Notes under the pieces: model-generated
Databases searched by the model: none
Seen by the model: the letters and a program-made list of their open reading frames with translations, nothing else
What the model was told of the DNA's origin: nothing
Translations under genes and position numbers: made by a program
NCBI GenBank assembly: GCA_007376295.1
Contig: VMGB01000001.1
Coordinates: 431,345 to 495,344, forward strand
Source: Parcubacteria group bacterium Gr01-1014_13
GTDB lineage: Bacteria; Patescibacteria; ABY1; Magasanikbacterales; GWA2-37-8
Length of the DNA: 64,000 bases
Direction of reading: 5' to 3'
Shown: piece after piece, positions 32,187-41,246 of the stretch
How positions within the stretch are numbered: position 1 is the stretch's first letter
Layout: each line of letters opens with the position of its first letter

Positions 32187-35162
32187 TTAGATTTGGCTTT
32201 TAGTTGAAATTTGATATTTCTTCTTTCGTTTTTCAAACGCCCTTTCACCGCCCTCAAGTATATTACATACCTGTTCGATAATGCCGTCCTCAAATTGTTC
32301 TACCGGCACGTTAGGAATATGTTTTGCTTGATCTTCAAGAGAGCCTGAACTGTATTCAAGACGCGGGATGCGCTTGCCGTTGTAATTAGCAACAATAATC
32401 TGTTCGGCGTCTGTATTTACCACAAGATTTGGATTATGCGTAACCATGATAATTTGCCTATACTGCTTTCTGTCACGGAAATAATTAATCAAATCTTTGT
32501 AAACAGAAAGGTTGTCCAGATTTTCTTCTGGTTGGTCAATAATTAACGGCCTGTAGTCGCCCTTATCAATCTCTAAAAAGAGCATGAGCAGAATAATACC
32601 TTTTTGACCAGGTGATAGAACGTACAAATCCGTATCATCAAATTGAAGGGATGAAACAATTTCAAAATTAGTTGGGTCGAAAAGCCAATTATAGAAATCT
32701 TCGATACTATAATTCTCTCTTAGCTGCTCTTCGATTGAAATATTCTCCCCTTCAAACACCGTAAAACTGCGTAATATTTTAGCAAGCTCAGTTTCAAGTA
32801 CCGTGTTGCTAAAATTATTACGAGCACATTCATCCCACATAACAGTGAGCGCTGTTTTAAGACTGCTGGTCTCCCTAAAATTTCCTTTACGTGTACGATC
32901 AATAATATCTAGGCCGCTCTTGCAATGAGGATCCAGCCGGTAATTTATCTGGGCTTCAAAGACAAGTTTTTTATCCGTGTCTGTACCAGCCAAAAGTGAT
33001 TCTTGGAGTGGTTTATACAACACTTCCATCTGCACTTTTTCTTCACGCAACAAACCAAAATACGAGCAATAAAAAACCATTCTTTCCTTTTCCAGTCGTT
33101 CCTTATCAGGTGCTGATTCGGTTTTTATTTTAGCCAATTCATTTTGCAATGCCTTAATTGATCCATCAAGCGCAAGCGCAGTTTTCTTTTGTTGTTGATA
33201 TTTGATTTTGGTTGTCTCGAATGCTCTGGTTTCTTTTTGTTTTTCTTCAATTCCTCTGTTCAGTGCTTGAAGATTATCAAACACCAGATCCGTAACGGCT
33301 ACGGCCAGCAAAGCCGCCACATCAGCCTTCGCACCGTCTTTTAATGTTTGAAGTTTGGCGGCAATTTCATTTTTATTCTGATCAAGTACGGTTTTAATAC
33401 CGGCTTCGTCCATGCTCACGTCAAAAATTGAAGTTTCGGAAATTCCGAGGACCGACAAAAGCGCGCCGATTTCTTCACGGTACTCTTTGACCTGGGTCTT
33501 GAACACTTTAACTTTTGTTTCAACCTGTCCAATTTTATTTAATCGTGATTGAAGTTCAATTATTTTAGTTTCAAATTTTTTCTTTAATTCAGAGAGAGCC
33601 ACCAATTCTTCTTGGCCTATTTTATCTTCGGCAGGAAGCTCTGGCAAACTGTTATTTAAACGATCAAATTCTCTTTTCTTTTCATCAAGCATTTTTTCTT
33701 TTTCCGGCAACCCCGCAAGTACAGCAGACAGGTTGCTTAGTTTTTGGTTAATGTCGCGAATCTTTTTTATCACCTGTTCCTTTTCATACTGAAAACCGCT
33801 CAACACTCGCACTCTCAACTCATCAAAATCAGATGCACCCATGCGCTCTGTTTCATCCAGAGCTTGAAAAATAACATTTTCTATTTGCTTTTGTAATTTC
33901 TCGCTATTTTTGTGTGAGCAAAGATCTTCAACAACACCTTGTGGCAAATATCGAACAAGGCCTTGATCCTCTGAAAATTCCCCAACTTTAAATTCGGTGG
34001 TGGCGCCGTCGGCCCAAACAATCGATATTTTTGTACCTTTGATCGGGTTTTTATGCTTGATAGCTTTCTTCAAGAAAGCACCATCAGTTTCGTCCTCACT
34101 ACCGGCGCCATAAGCAATCGCTTCTGCCAAAGCAGATTTTCCAGAGCCGCGACCTCCGATTAGAGTAGCTAAATCACGATTTAATTCAAGCTCAAAGTTT
34201 TCCGGAAACCATCCATTAGAAGAAGGGATAGAAATTCGTGAGATGACTTTGTGGTCAGGTTTATAATTAGGTGGTGTGGCGCCAATAAATACACGAGCTT
34301 CTGGCTCATTTAAAACTTGCTTCAAGCCAGCAAAAGAAGGATCCGCTTTTATCCAAAGCATGGTCTGGCCCACACGATCTATCTCATGAGCATCTGACGA
34401 GTGAAGGACTAAGCTATTTAATTTGTTAGCACTGAGGTCTTTACGATTTTCTTCAATCTTTGCTGGATTGTCTAAATTTGTTAGAGAAAAATTTGCAGAA
34501 TTGATGAGCGTACGTTTTTCAGCGGCCGACTGATCCCATCTGGACTGGTCCCATTCCGAATATCCAATTGCCGTAACAAACCGACCCTTAAAACAATTTT
34601 TCTCTAGTAATTTCTCAATGTCTGCGCGTTTATATGTAATATTGTCAAAACCAACCTCGAGATCTGGCTTGCTTTGGATGGTATTACCGGCTGGAGCGGC
34701 CGCCTTTATTTGCTTCCCGAGTTCTTCAAGCGACCGTACCGTTGGTGTTTGTTGCCAAACCGTACCATCCTGAATTTTATAGCCTGTGGACAAACAATTA
34801 AGAAGTTGGTCGCGGATATCTTGGACTGTAACTGACTCATCAAATATTACATGAAAATTGTGACGTTTGGTGTTATGTGCCGTACCACTAAAAGTGTCCA
34901 AACGAAATTCAATGTTTGGAATAATTAACTCTATATTAGGTATCTCATTTTTCCGTGTTAGTAAATATTCGTAACCATCACAAAATAAGTAATCAGTTAC
35001 AGCTATTGCTTTGATCTCTGGTGGTAATGAAGCAAGCTTCTCAACAAAGCTATTCCATACCGCTTCTGTAGGACCACCGTAACTCTGGATAATTGATTTT
35101 GGCGTATGAACGTGCAGGTCCCATTTCCTCCACTCTGAGCCGCGCGGATAAAGATGTGTCAT
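32187..35162 (-). CDS. PHP-domain and SMC-like ATPase (TrlF-like)
   Basis: 991 aa. The N-terminus is a PHP phosphoesterase domain (WDLHVHTPKS; later VTDYLFCDGY and LHSSDAHEIDRVG). Residues ~320 on form an ABC/SMC-type ATPase: Walker A IGGRGSGKSALAEAI, a ~350-residue coiled coil (~450-700), signature LSPGQKGIILLML, Walker B RPLIIDQPEENLDN and a THNPNLVV His loop. Proteins of this make-up are known as TrlF-family ATPases and resemble DNA-repair and anti-phage ATPases. It stands at the left of an accessory region holding a nuclease and a recombinase. Confidence 0.82.
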   Translation of the reverse strand: MTHLYPRGSEWRKWDLHVHTPKSIIQSYGGPTEAVWNSFVEKLASLPPEIKAIAVTDYLFCDGYEYLLTRKNEIPNIELIIPNIEFRLDTFSGTAHNTKRHNFHVIFDESVTVQDIRDQLLNCLSTGYKIQDGTVWQQTPTVRSLEELGKQIKAAAPAGNTIQSKPDLEVGFDNITYKRADIEKLLEKNCFKGRFVTAIGYSEWDQSRWDQSAAEKRTLINSANFSLTNLDNPAKIEENRKDLSANKLNSLVLHSSDAHEIDRVGQTMLWIKADPSFAGLKQVLNEPEARVFIGATPPNYKPDHKVISRISIPSSNGWFPENFELELNRDLATLIGGRGSGKSALAEAIAYGAGSEDETDGAFLKKAIKHKNPIKGTKISIVWADGATTEFKVGEFSEDQGLVRYLPQGVVEDLCSHKNSEKLQKQIENVIFQALDETERMGASDFDELRVRVLSGFQYEKEQVIKKIRDINQKLSNLSAVLAGLPEKEKMLDEKKREFDRLNNSLPELPAEDKIGQEELVALSELKKKFETKIIELQSRLNKIGQVETKVKVFKTQVKEYREEIGALLSVLGISETSIFDVSMDEAGIKTVLDQNKNEIAAKLQTLKDGAKADVAALLAVAVTDLVFDNLQALNRGIEEKQKETRAFETTKIKYQQQKKTALALDGSIKALQNELAKIKTESAPDKERLEKERMVFYCSYFGLLREEKVQMEVLYKPLQESLLAGTDTDKKLVFEAQINYRLDPHCKSGLDIIDRTRKGNFRETSSLKTALTVMWDECARNNFSNTVLETELAKILRSFTVFEGENISIEEQLRENYSIEDFYNWLFDPTNFEIVSSLQFDDTDLYVLSPGQKGIILLMLFLEIDKGDYRPLIIDQPEENLDNLSVYKDLINYFRDRKQYRQIIMVTHNPNLVVNTDAEQIIVANYNGKRIPRLEYSSGSLEDQAKHIPNVPVEQFEDGIIEQVCNILEGGERAFEKRKKKYQISTKSQI

Positions 35163-35222
35163 AGATATATAAATTTACGCGTATAGCGTAGCTTAATCGG
35201 AATAAAATGACAAGCGATAATC

Positions 35223-35251
35223 TTGATTTACAAATCTCTCTATAGTACAAT
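35223..35251 (+). promoter_or_regulatory. Promoter of the structured RNA / nuclease-like gene
   Basis: TTGATT (35223-35228), 17 bp, TACAAT (35246-35251). It points into the structured RNA and, beyond it, the 164-aa gene. Confidence 0.7.
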
Positions 35252-35257
35252 GTATAT

Positions 35258-35412
35258 ACAATTTATATAACGACCTAAACCCTGCGCAAGCAGGGCATGG
35301 TCAAAAAACCAACCAAGGTAGTAAGCTCTCCGTCCAGAGCACCTTGGTTGGTCGTGGGTCGAAAGATCCGCGGGTGGCGCAAGCCATCGCTGGCGGGGAG
35401 CTTTTTGTTTTT
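35258..35412 (+). ncRNA. Structured RNA with three GNRA hairpins and a possible switching helix
   Basis: Helices seen: GACC/GGTC enclosing CCCTGC-GCAA-GCAGGG (35272-35302); a perfect 12-bp stem ACCAACCAAGGT/ACCTTGGTTGGT (35308-35319 with 35341-35352) containing GCTCT/AGAGC; GGGTC-GAAA-GATCC (35356-35369); GGTGGC-GCAA-GCCATC (35373-35388). AAGCTCTCC (35323-35331) can instead pair with GGGGAGCTT (35395-35403), which runs into a T tract. The two pairings exclude each other, as in an attenuator. It matches no riboswitch or RNA class I know. The next gene begins 12 bp after it. Confidence 0.7.
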
Positions 35413-35423
35413 AAAATTAAATT

Positions 35424-35918
35424 ATGAACGATCATCTAATTAACGGCTTTGAACACAATTTGATTAAGGGCAAGATAGCCGAAACTATTTTTGAATTAAT
35501 GTTCCAAGAATCTAAAAAGTTTTCTGTATTTCACTTTGGCTATGAGTACACCGCCGAATACCTAGCACAATATAATTTAGCATTACCAAAGGAGGTGCTT
35601 AGCAATATCCGCCACTCACCTGATTTTATTATCGTCACAGAAAATAAAAAGGGTGCTTATTTAGTTGAGGTTAAATACAGAACGCACATTGATAACCAAG
35701 AAATGATAGATACAGCTAGACGACTTAAGGAACGATGGAACCCATCATATATTTTTGTTATATCTAACGACGGCTTTTATTTTACTCCGGCTAATACCAT
35801 TATTAACAAAGGTAAGATGGAAAAATTAGACAGAAAATGGATCAATAGCGGGCTTCAAACCAAATACTTTAAACTGGTAGAAGATTATCTCTGCCACCAC
35901 AAGGACAAAAATCTATAA
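35424..35918 (+). CDS. PD-(D/E)XK nuclease-like protein
   Basis: 164 aa. The core reads SPDFIIVTENKKGAYLVEVKYRTH (given here in part: PDFIIV then YLVEVKYR), the spacing of a PD-(D/E)XK nuclease active site, on a predicted helix-strand-strand-strand fold. Upstream Glu in GKIAETIFELMFQE may complete it. Similar single-domain proteins occur as restriction or mobile-element endonucleases. It directly follows the structured RNA and may be controlled by it. Confidence 0.6.
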   Translation: MNDHLINGFEHNLIKGKIAETIFELMFQESKKFSVFHFGYEYTAEYLAQYNLALPKEVLSNIRHSPDFIIVTENKKGAYLVEVKYRTHIDNQEMIDTARRLKERWNPSYIFVISNDGFYFTPANTIINKGKMEKLDRKWINSGLQTKYFKLVEDYLCHHKDKNL

Positions 35919-35972
35919 CCAACCTTCATACCATTGACTCCTTACCTATTTTACCCATATAGTAGTGGCTCT

Positions 35973-36986
35973 ATGGACAAAATAGATCTCAAAAAATATT
36001 ACATTGAGGAGCATATATTTGAGAGTTTTTCAGAAAACTCTAGTTTTTTAATTAGCCTTGCCATCTCTCTTTTAAGCGACCGGCTTACAGACCTAGCTTC
36101 TTCGGGTTATAAGAAAGGAGAAAAATATATACATGATTATAGAAAAGAATTCATACCTGACATGGTTTTTGGAGAACCCTCGCCCACTGATTATCATTTT
36201 ATAATAATTTTAGATAGAAAATTACCTTTAAAAATTAAAGATAACGGAAAAACAAAACTTGCTTTAATGCGGTTACTGAATAACCCTGATTTTATATTAG
36301 ATATAAATTGGGATCACAGTCGTCTGGTACGTTTAAAACAAGCTGCAAACGAACCCAAAACAAAAAAACAGATTGATTGGATTCTTAATGAGTTTGTTTA
36401 TTGTGACGATATCCCCCAATTGCAAAAAGATGTACAAAAACATTTAAAACGCAACGAGTTGCCAATGATAGATTATATTTTAGAAATAATGGTAATCCAA
36501 CCAATGATCCAGGAATTATCTAAAAAATATAAAATACCTACAGAACAAAAACACTTTTTAGAAAGCATTATAGAATACGGAATTGATCATGTCATACAAA
36601 ATGTATCAAATATAAAAACCGGCTCATTATCCTATCTTGATTTTTACGGTGGAGTCGTATATTTGCTTAAACCCCACGACGAACGAATCGCTCCACAAAT
36701 AAAATCGGTTTGGGCCAGCGAAACAAACGGGCAACATCTCAAACGCACCGAATCCATTGTTAAATACTTTCAAAAAAAATATCTTCCAATAACCCCATCA
36801 ACGCCAGCGAATGACACAGATTTAGATAAGCATTTTTTATTATTTAAACTTGATCGAAATTCAAAATTTAACGATGAAAAAAAGGCGCGGATTATTTTTA
36901 ATATTCCTGACAATAAACCCTGTGGAAAAGCTCAGACCAACAAAATTGCCTCAATGAGGCGTAATTTGAAACCCTACTTAAAATAA
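35973..36986 (+). CDS. Accessory-region protein of unknown function
   Basis: 337 aa from ATG 35973; a TTG at 35934 would add 13 residues. Soluble and mixed alpha/beta. Segments such as ISLLSDRLTDLASSGYKKGEKY, VFGEPSPTDYHFIIIL and a basic C-terminus (KIASMRRNLKPYLK) are visible, but no known motif. It follows the nuclease-like gene by 54 bp on the same strand. AT-rich codon use is similar to the neighbouring accessory genes. Cannot be assigned. Confidence 0.6.
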   Translation: MDKIDLKKYYIEEHIFESFSENSSFLISLAISLLSDRLTDLASSGYKKGEKYIHDYRKEFIPDMVFGEPSPTDYHFIIILDRKLPLKIKDNGKTKLALMRLLNNPDFILDINWDHSRLVRLKQAANEPKTKKQIDWILNEFVYCDDIPQLQKDVQKHLKRNELPMIDYILEIMVIQPMIQELSKKYKIPTEQKHFLESIIEYGIDHVIQNVSNIKTGSLSYLDFYGGVVYLLKPHDERIAPQIKSVWASETNGQHLKRTESIVKYFQKKYLPITPSTPANDTDLDKHFLLFKLDRNSKFNDEKKARIIFNIPDNKPCGKAQTNKIASMRRNLKPYLK

Positions 36987-37091
36987 ATGATATAAAGTAA
37001 TTTTTTGTATCATACTTTTGGCTTTACAGAGCCATTTTTTTATTTAAAACTGCATATGTAGCTACACAGTTTAATTATTAACTTAAATTTT

Positions 37092-37448
37092 ATGCCCAAC
37101 GACAAGTTGGAGAATTACGGCCTTAACATTAAAGATATCGAGGTCAAAACAAAAATCATTGAGAACCAGTCTCTCAAAGCAATTATCGGTTTAAATTTCG
37201 GCCCTTTTACAGTAAAGGGATTCAGAATTAGTAAATCAAAATACGTACCGGATAGCGGGGAAAAAACTAAAAATGGAGAATTATGGATCGTCCCTCCATC
37301 GTACAAGGACAGTGGCGGCAGATACCACCCGACCTTCTTCATACCACATAAAGAGCTCTGGCAAGAACTCAAAGATCATATCATGACAGAATATGAAAAA
37401 GCGGTGGATGCACACTACAGAAAACGACTTAATATGCCCGAATTCTAA
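37092..37448 (+). CDS. Small accessory protein, weakly SpoVG-like
   Basis: 118 aa. The order of strands followed by a C-terminal helix (GPFTVKGFRIS, LWIVPPSYKDSGGRY, KELWQELKDHIMTEYEKA) recalls the SpoVG fold, a small nucleic-acid-binding protein, but the similarity is weak and by eye only. No membrane segment. Same strand as the nuclease-like and recombinase genes, so probably element cargo. Confidence 0.5.
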   Translation: MPNDKLENYGLNIKDIEVKTKIIENQSLKAIIGLNFGPFTVKGFRISKSKYVPDSGEKTKNGELWIVPPSYKDSGGRYHPTFFIPHKELWQELKDHIMTEYEKAVDAHYRKRLNMPEF

Positions 37449-37680
37449 AACTTATAGCTCTACATAGTTAATTATATATAGTTAACAATATATAATAACT
37501 TAATTTAATTAATAATATTACATTATAGTTGTTCTATTAAGTAAAAGTTGACTATATGGGGCTCTATTATTCTATTCGGTTCAACCATTATCCTCGCCCT
37601 GTGGCGGCATCTGTGATGCCGTCCATGGGCGGATATAATATTGCACTTAACTTTACTATTACATTATTTGGTTCGTTTCT
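37449..37680. other. AT-rich gap with one strong hairpin
   Basis: The first ~120 bp are almost only A and T (TTAATTATATATAG-type runs). A compact GC-rich hairpin follows at 37596-37630: CGGCATC-TGT-GATGCCG inside GCCC/GGGC. No gene is convincing. Such a site next to a serine recombinase could be an attachment or replication site; this is inference. Confidence 0.4.
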
Positions 37681-37887
37681 ATGTTGGAAAACAATAAAGG
37701 ACAATCTGTTTTTTCCAATGAGGTGATCGTAAACTTCACTGTCTTTTATAATAGTCTCCTCACGGTTAGAAATAGATTGCTTAGGGAAGGATACAGCATA
37801 GAGAATGGTAAAATTTTTAAGCCCGCTGGAAATTTTGATAAGATATGTTATACTCCTGATAAGTATGACCAAAACCAACCAAGGTAA
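37681..37887 (+). CDS. Doubtful small ORF before the recombinase
   Basis: 68 aa, overlapping the recombinase start by 23 bp in another frame. No ribosome site. The composition (NFTVFYNSLLTVRNRLLREG) is not unnatural, and a small regulator gene in front of a recombinase is common, but nothing proves it is translated. Confidence 0.25.
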   Translation: MLENNKGQSVFSNEVIVNFTVFYNSLLTVRNRLLREGYSIENGKIFKPAGNFDKICYTPDKYDQNQPR

Positions 37888-39574
37888 TACCTACCTAATC
37901 TACGCTCGTAAGAGTACGGATGATTCTGAAAATCAAAAAAATTCTATAGACTACCAAGTGGGTGAATGTTTGAGATACTCAAAAACTAATAATCTTGTAA
38001 TATCTGATTACTCCTTTGAAGGATTAAGTAACAACGGTGTAATTAAAGAAAAACATACCGCATATAAAACTTCCGATATCTCCATCAATAAAGATGGTTC
38101 TTTTGTGTACCACATTGAACGCCCAAAATTTAAACAGCTCGTAGACAGTCTAATGAAAAAAGAATTTAAAGGTGTTATCTGTTTGTGTTGGGATCGTATA
38201 AGCCGTAATGACCAAGACGGTATTATAATTAAAAACCTAATCAAAAATGGCATTGACGTTCGATTTGTCCAAACAAAATATGAAAAGACTAGCTCCGGAG
38301 CTTTACACATGGATATAGATGGCATGTTCGCGGCACACTACTCTAGAGTAATAAGCGAGAAAGTAAAAGCTGCTTATTCAAAACTTCAAAGCGAGGGAAA
38401 ATGTACTTACATAGCTCCGATTGGTTATTTAGATAAGGGTTCAGATAACAAGCCACTGGATTTAGACAGGGCACATATTGTAAAACAAATATTTGAAATG
38501 TACTCCGAGGGTGGTTGGAGTTTAAATCAATTGGCGAAATGGGCAAACCAACAAGGACTAACAACTAAGCCTTCTCGTAGTAAAAGAACTTCTCAAGAAG
38601 TAATGTCTGGCGAAGAAAACAATAAACCAAAGGTCGGTCGTCCTCTCAATGACAAAAGTGTTGAGCTTATTCTTAAAAATCCATTCTACATAGGCAAACT
38701 TAAAATTGGCGGCCAAATTATTGACGGTATTCATCAGCCCTTAATCAATGTCGGTTTATTTAACAAGGTACAAGAAGTTTTGAAAAGCCGAAATGTAAAG
38801 GTCTATTACGTAGATAAAGAATTTTACACTTTTAGAGGACTGATAACTTGCGATTGTGGCAGATCTTATTCCCCGTACAGAAAGAAAGGTATTGTGTATT
38901 ATCGTTGTCGTTGTAAAACTGACTGCACCAGTACCGATACAAACCTCAATGAAAGCGAAATTAATAGGGTTATAAACGATTTGATGGGTCAGATACACTT
39001 CAACGACCAAGAGCTCGCCGAAATTGAATCTAGGGCAAAATTTGGGCTTCAAGAAGTATCAGATCGTAGAAACACAGAGATGGAAACGTTGAACAAACAA
39101 AGACAACGTCTTTTTGATGATTTGGACTATCTGCAAAACAATAAAATCACACTACTTCGGACAAATGTTTATTCCATGGAGAAAATTAACGACGAAATAA
39201 ACAGTCTTGAAAGGAGATTAGACGAAATTGAGGAAAAAATGAAGGCTTACAAAGAAGCGGCCATCGATATGCTGAAGTATGTGCTATCTTTTTCCGAACT
39301 TGTAAAAGAGGCTAAGCTATACTACGAACACGCACTTGATACTGAAAAAAGGGATATTACCTTATCTGTGTTTTCCGAACTGACTTTCCACAATGGAAGC
39401 TTATCTAAATTTAAAGCAAAAGAAGGCTTTGAAGCCCTCTTTAAAAGACACGACACGATATCTGGCTCCCGGGGTCGGATTCGAACCGACGACCAATTGG
39501 TTAACAGCCAACTGCGCTACCGCTGCGCTACCCGGGAATTTACGACACTAGTATATTTAAAATTTTCGCTTTAG
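37865..39574 (+). CDS. Large serine recombinase
   Basis: 569 aa from ATG 37865. The N-terminal resolvase domain has the nucleophile region YLIYARKSTDD and VICLCWDRISRND. The Recombinase domain follows (KNPFYIGKLKIGGQIIDGIHQPL) and then a zinc ribbon (LITCDCGRSYSPYRK, YYRCRCKTDC) and a long coiled coil, the layout of phage-type large serine integrases. The final ~35 residues (from GSRGRIRTDDQL) are encoded by the antisense of tRNA-Asn and its promoter, so the original end of the gene has been replaced or extended by the insertion site. It probably integrated the 35-39.5 kb element. Confidence 0.9.
   Translation: MTKTNQGNTYLIYARKSTDDSENQKNSIDYQVGECLRYSKTNNLVISDYSFEGLSNNGVIKEKHTAYKTSDISINKDGSFVYHIERPKFKQLVDSLMKKEFKGVICLCWDRISRNDQDGIIIKNLIKNGIDVRFVQTKYEKTSSGALHMDIDGMFAAHYSRVISEKVKAAYSKLQSEGKCTYIAPIGYLDKGSDNKPLDLDRAHIVKQIFEMYSEGGWSLNQLAKWANQQGLTTKPSRSKRTSQEVMSGEENNKPKVGRPLNDKSVELILKNPFYIGKLKIGGQIIDGIHQPLINVGLFNKVQEVLKSRNVKVYYVDKEFYTFRGLITCDCGRSYSPYRKKGIVYYRCRCKTDCTSTDTNLNESEINRVINDLMGQIHFNDQELAEIESRAKFGLQEVSDRRNTEMETLNKQRQRLFDDLDYLQNNKITLLRTNVYSMEKINDEINSLERRLDEIEEKMKAYKEAAIDMLKYVLSFSELVKEAKLYYEHALDTEKRDITLSVFSELTFHNGSLSKFKAKEGFEALFKRHDTISGSRGRIRTDDQLVNSQLRYRCATREFTTLVYLKFSL
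39463..39537 (-). tRNA. tRNA-Asn (GTT)
   Basis: Complete cloverleaf: acceptor TCCCGGG/CCCGGGA, D-arm GCGC/GCGC, anticodon loop CTGTTAA (GTT), T-loop TTCGAAT, G73 and encoded CCA (39465-39463). It is intact although the recombinase frame runs through its opposite strand. Confidence 0.95.
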
Positions 39575-39578
39575 TCAA
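39550..39578 (-). promoter_or_regulatory. tRNA-Asn promoter
   Basis: TTGACT (39578-39573), 17 bp, TATACT (39555-39550). The recombinase stop codon (39572-39574) touches this -35 on the other strand. Confidence 0.8.
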
Positions 39579-39599
39579 GATACTAACCTCAATTAAAAT

Positions 39600-39629
39600 C
39601 CCCTGTATCCTCAAATGAGAACACAAGGG
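39600..39629 (-). terminator. Weak terminator after the 512-aa gene
   Basis: CCCTTGT and ACAGGGG pair imperfectly around an inner TCTC/GAGG stem, followed by ATTTTAATT on the minus strand. Confidence 0.4.
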
Positions 39630-39634
39630 ATAAG

Positions 39635-41173
39635 CTATTTACACCGTTCTACATTCCAAATGTTGGCCTTTTCGCATTCGCGCTTCGATTTTAGCGCCTG
39701 CTGTCGGGCTTTTTCTCTGTTTATTTCCAAATACAGCATGGCTACGCGTTGTAGAGCATCTTTGTCCAGCTTGTAGCGCCTAGCTATGAATCTTGCAACT
39801 TCCGCTTTTCTAGCTTGCAGAGCCGAATCAAAAGCCAGCCGAATACCCCAATTTTTAAAATCAGCGCGCGTATCGCTGTGGGCAATGTCTGCGGCCAGGT
39901 CAAAAGCCCCGCGGCGAAGAGCGTGCAGAAAGGCCCGTTCATTCCAGGCAATTATGTACGTATCGCTAAGACCATCTTTGTGTTGGACCAAGAAAGAGGT
40001 GACGGACCATTCTTCGTTGGCATCCAAAATTTTATTCAAGATACCATCACGATAGTCTTGAACTCTTTCTCCGCCCCACGGCTCAATGTTTAACACCTCG
40101 GCATAGTCTTGAGCTGCCAAACCCTCGGTTACCAATTTATCAAAATGATTTTTTCCCAAAGAAAGTTTTTCAATCGCGCGGCGAGCTAACACAAACTCCT
40201 GCGCTTTCAGGCTTAAATTAAAAAACCATTCAGCCTTTGACTGAGGAATAAATACCGGGTCAACTTGCCCCAAAGTACCGCCAAGACACTTGGGATTCAA
40301 AAAGATCGCCTCTACCGTTTTATCTGACAACTTCTGTTTTATTGCCACTATCGCCGCCATGCCGCATTCATACTGCGTCACGGCTAGAGAGATAAAATTT
40401 TCATAATCCGCGGGAGTTTTCTTGAAACCGTCTTTCTCCAGAATTGCTTTGGCAAATGAAAACTTTTTGTCATTTAGGCCAATAGCAAATAAATCCGCAT
40501 ACTGCCCTGTCGTAAGCGGACACATGTCCGCAATTTTTCCCATTGGCTCATACTCGTCGACAAAGACGGCCTTCCAGTAGGAATGATACTCACGCAATTC
40601 AGGACGTATCTGTTTGAAATTTTCAACCCAGCCATTTATCAATTTGCTTTGCAACTCTTTTGTGCCGGGCCTTTTGCAAGCCAAGCGCGCCACTTGGACA
40701 TAATCAGCGCTGGTTGAAGCTACGGCACAGTTAATGGCTTTGTCCGCGTAAACTGCTCCCAGACTAAAATGATAAACCACATCGGCGGCGGTTTCGCAAA
40801 AATCATTTTTGGTTAAAAAAGCAAAAACTTCTTGAGCGAATGCCTCTTCGGTAGCGCGGTCGAGCTTGAACACTTTTGAAATGTCTTTGGCCTCGCCCAC
40901 GCCCACCTCTCTGGTTAGGATCACTTTTTGCCACATAGTCGCAGTGACGGCAGCAATGACTACGCGGCGATCCACTTTCTTTTTATCGGCAATCGCCTTG
41001 GCCTTGGCATAATGGTCGACTTTAGAGTCGGCAGCAAGTTCTCGATCTTCGAAAGTGAGTTCTTTGTAGAACTCCTGATAATTGGCTTCAGCTTCGGCAG
41101 CCGTTAAGACACGCCTTTGCGGCGAAAGAGATGCGCAAGAACACCATAACATCACGAACATTGCATGACGCAT
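39635..41173 (-). CDS. Exported all-helical protein of unknown function
   Basis: 512 aa. The start MRHAMFVMLWCSCASLS looks like a short signal sequence with a possible lipobox Cys (~11 or 13). The rest is helical and built from ~30-35-residue segments with recurring AxxxA and W/F spacing, suggesting an alpha-solenoid, though I could not define a consensus repeat. Several Cys are spread through the chain (DFCETAADV, DKAINCAV). No catalytic motif. The start has a GGAGGTAAT ribosome site. Function unknown; a surface lipoprotein is plausible. Confidence 0.65.
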   Translation of the reverse strand: MRHAMFVMLWCSCASLSPQRRVLTAAEAEANYQEFYKELTFEDRELAADSKVDHYAKAKAIADKKKVDRRVVIAAVTATMWQKVILTREVGVGEAKDISKVFKLDRATEEAFAQEVFAFLTKNDFCETAADVVYHFSLGAVYADKAINCAVASTSADYVQVARLACKRPGTKELQSKLINGWVENFKQIRPELREYHSYWKAVFVDEYEPMGKIADMCPLTTGQYADLFAIGLNDKKFSFAKAILEKDGFKKTPADYENFISLAVTQYECGMAAIVAIKQKLSDKTVEAIFLNPKCLGGTLGQVDPVFIPQSKAEWFFNLSLKAQEFVLARRAIEKLSLGKNHFDKLVTEGLAAQDYAEVLNIEPWGGERVQDYRDGILNKILDANEEWSVTSFLVQHKDGLSDTYIIAWNERAFLHALRRGAFDLAADIAHSDTRADFKNWGIRLAFDSALQARKAEVARFIARRYKLDKDALQRVAMLYLEINREKARQQALKSKRECEKANIWNVERCK

Positions 41174-41246
41174 GATTACCTCCGGCTCTTGATTGTAAAA
41201 GAGCTATTTTTACAGTATCATCGAGGTTAATTATCGTCAATCAGCT

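Noticed and set aside
35258..35412. Omega RNA of an IscB/TnpB-type system
   Set aside because: The following gene has a PD-(D/E)XK pattern and lacks RuvC or HNH motifs.
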